Shown here: positions 6,685-6,741 of the stretch, piece by piece | Layout: each line of letters starts with the position of its first letter | Position numbering within the stretch: the first letter of the stretch is position 1 | Source of the DNA: an uncultured Opitutaceae bacterium | GTDB taxonomy: Bacteria > Verrucomicrobiota > Verrucomicrobiia > Opitutales > Opitutaceae | NCBI GenBank assembly: GCA_903885525.1 | Contig: CAISJA010000140.1 | Location: forward strand, 1 to 6,741 | Reading direction: 5' to 3' | DNA length: 6,741 nt | Program-made: the position numbers and the translations under genes | Notes under the pieces: generated by a model | Database searches by the model: none | Told to the model about the DNA's origin: nothing | Seen by the model: the letters and a program-made list of their open reading frames with translations, nothing else

Positions 6685-6741
6685 TTGCCGCGCGGAGTGC
6701 CAAGAGAGGATGGGATGAACTGGAACACAATGACGAAAAGC
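6612..6741 (+). CDS. Possible partial CDS open to the right edge (alternative to the one at 6715)
   Basis: The frame from ATG 6612 has no stop through the end of the window (43 codons). It begins MGPGLRTAESLLQEATTVYR and continues with an FFWLIAARSAKRGWDELEH stretch, which looks like an amphipathic or membrane-adjacent helix. GGAG at 6596-6599 lies 12 nt before the ATG, a rather long spacing. Codons such as AGA, CGA, GGA and CTA differ from the GC-rich neighbours. A run of this length is not rare by chance. It overlaps the other candidate start in a different frame, so at most one of the two is likely real. No family recognised. Confidence 0.2.
   Translation, partial: MGPGLRTAESLLQEATTVYRFFWLIAARSAKRGWDELEHNDEK
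6715..6741 (+). CDS. Probable start of a CDS cut by the right edge
   Basis: ATG 6715 reads MNWNTMTKS to the last base. GAGAGG at 6704-6709 is a good Shine-Dalgarno sequence 5 nt upstream. A second in-frame ATG is at 6730. Nine codons are too few to name a product. If real, the low-GC interval before it is its leader and promoter region. Confidence 0.35.

Larger units (their letters stand above)
5605..6714. other. Low-GC, gene-poor interval of about 1.1 kb
   Basis: No recognisable gene lies between the dGTPase start and the last 30 bases. Counted by hand, 5701-6741 is about 52% G+C and 5701-6060 about 45%, against roughly 63-73% in coding lines sampled from the neighbours. The 5' part must contain the dGTPase promoter. 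The rest contains AT-rich inverted repeats (5816-5860), three copies of a 10-bp word, phased direct repeats at 6400-6431, a weak -10-like GATAAT at 6294-6299 without a matching -35, and open frames of 41-114 codons that match no family I know. It may be a long regulatory leader, decayed acquired DNA, or both. No tRNA fold, CRISPR array or known riboswitch core was seen. Confidence 0.6.

Overview
The window looks like a chromosomal segment of a GC-rich Gram-negative bacterium. Coding regions sampled by hand run roughly 63-73% G+C. The style of the proteins (a secreted SGNH hydrolase, a periplasmic prolyl oligopeptidase, an Opitutus-like dGTPase) suggests Verrucomicrobiota, perhaps Opitutaceae. 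That placement is from memory of protein style, not from a marker gene. Nothing in the five recognised genes points to a phage, plasmid or insertion sequence.

Layout from left to right. (1) 1-548, minus: the N-terminal 182 codons of an old-yellow-enzyme-type FMN ene-reductase, cut by the window edge. (2) 671-2803, minus: a complete 710-aa exported prolyl oligopeptidase (S9A). The two minus-strand genes are separated by 122 bp that contain a GC hairpin. (3) A 109-bp divergent promoter region. (4) 2913-3590, plus: a 225-aa exported SGNH/GDSL hydrolase that starts with GTG. (5) 3587-4195, plus: a 202-aa HD-domain phosphohydrolase of the YfbR/COG1896 kind, overlapping the previous gene by ATGA. 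(6) 4333-5604, minus: a 423-aa dGTPase-like HD phosphohydrolase, convergent with gene 5. (7) 5605-6741: about 1.1 kb without a recognisable gene. Its G+C is clearly lower (about 52% overall, about 45% at 5701-6060), and it holds short repeats, small inverted repeats and weak open frames that probably lead into a gene cut by the right edge.

Functionally, genes 5 and 6 both belong to HD families that degrade deoxynucleotides: dNMP to nucleoside for YfbR relatives, dGTP to deoxyguanosine plus triphosphate for Dgt. They could act on the same pool. The prolyl oligopeptidase and SGNH hydrolase are both predicted to be exported and share one divergent promoter region, which suggests peptide and ester scavenging in the periplasm. 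No complete undescribed system can be demonstrated here. The part that most deserves a second look is the low-GC 3' kilobase. It carries a 10-bp word three times, a cluster of 11-12-bp-phased direct repeats ending in a palindrome, and a strong Shine-Dalgarno-like sequence with no obvious start codon.
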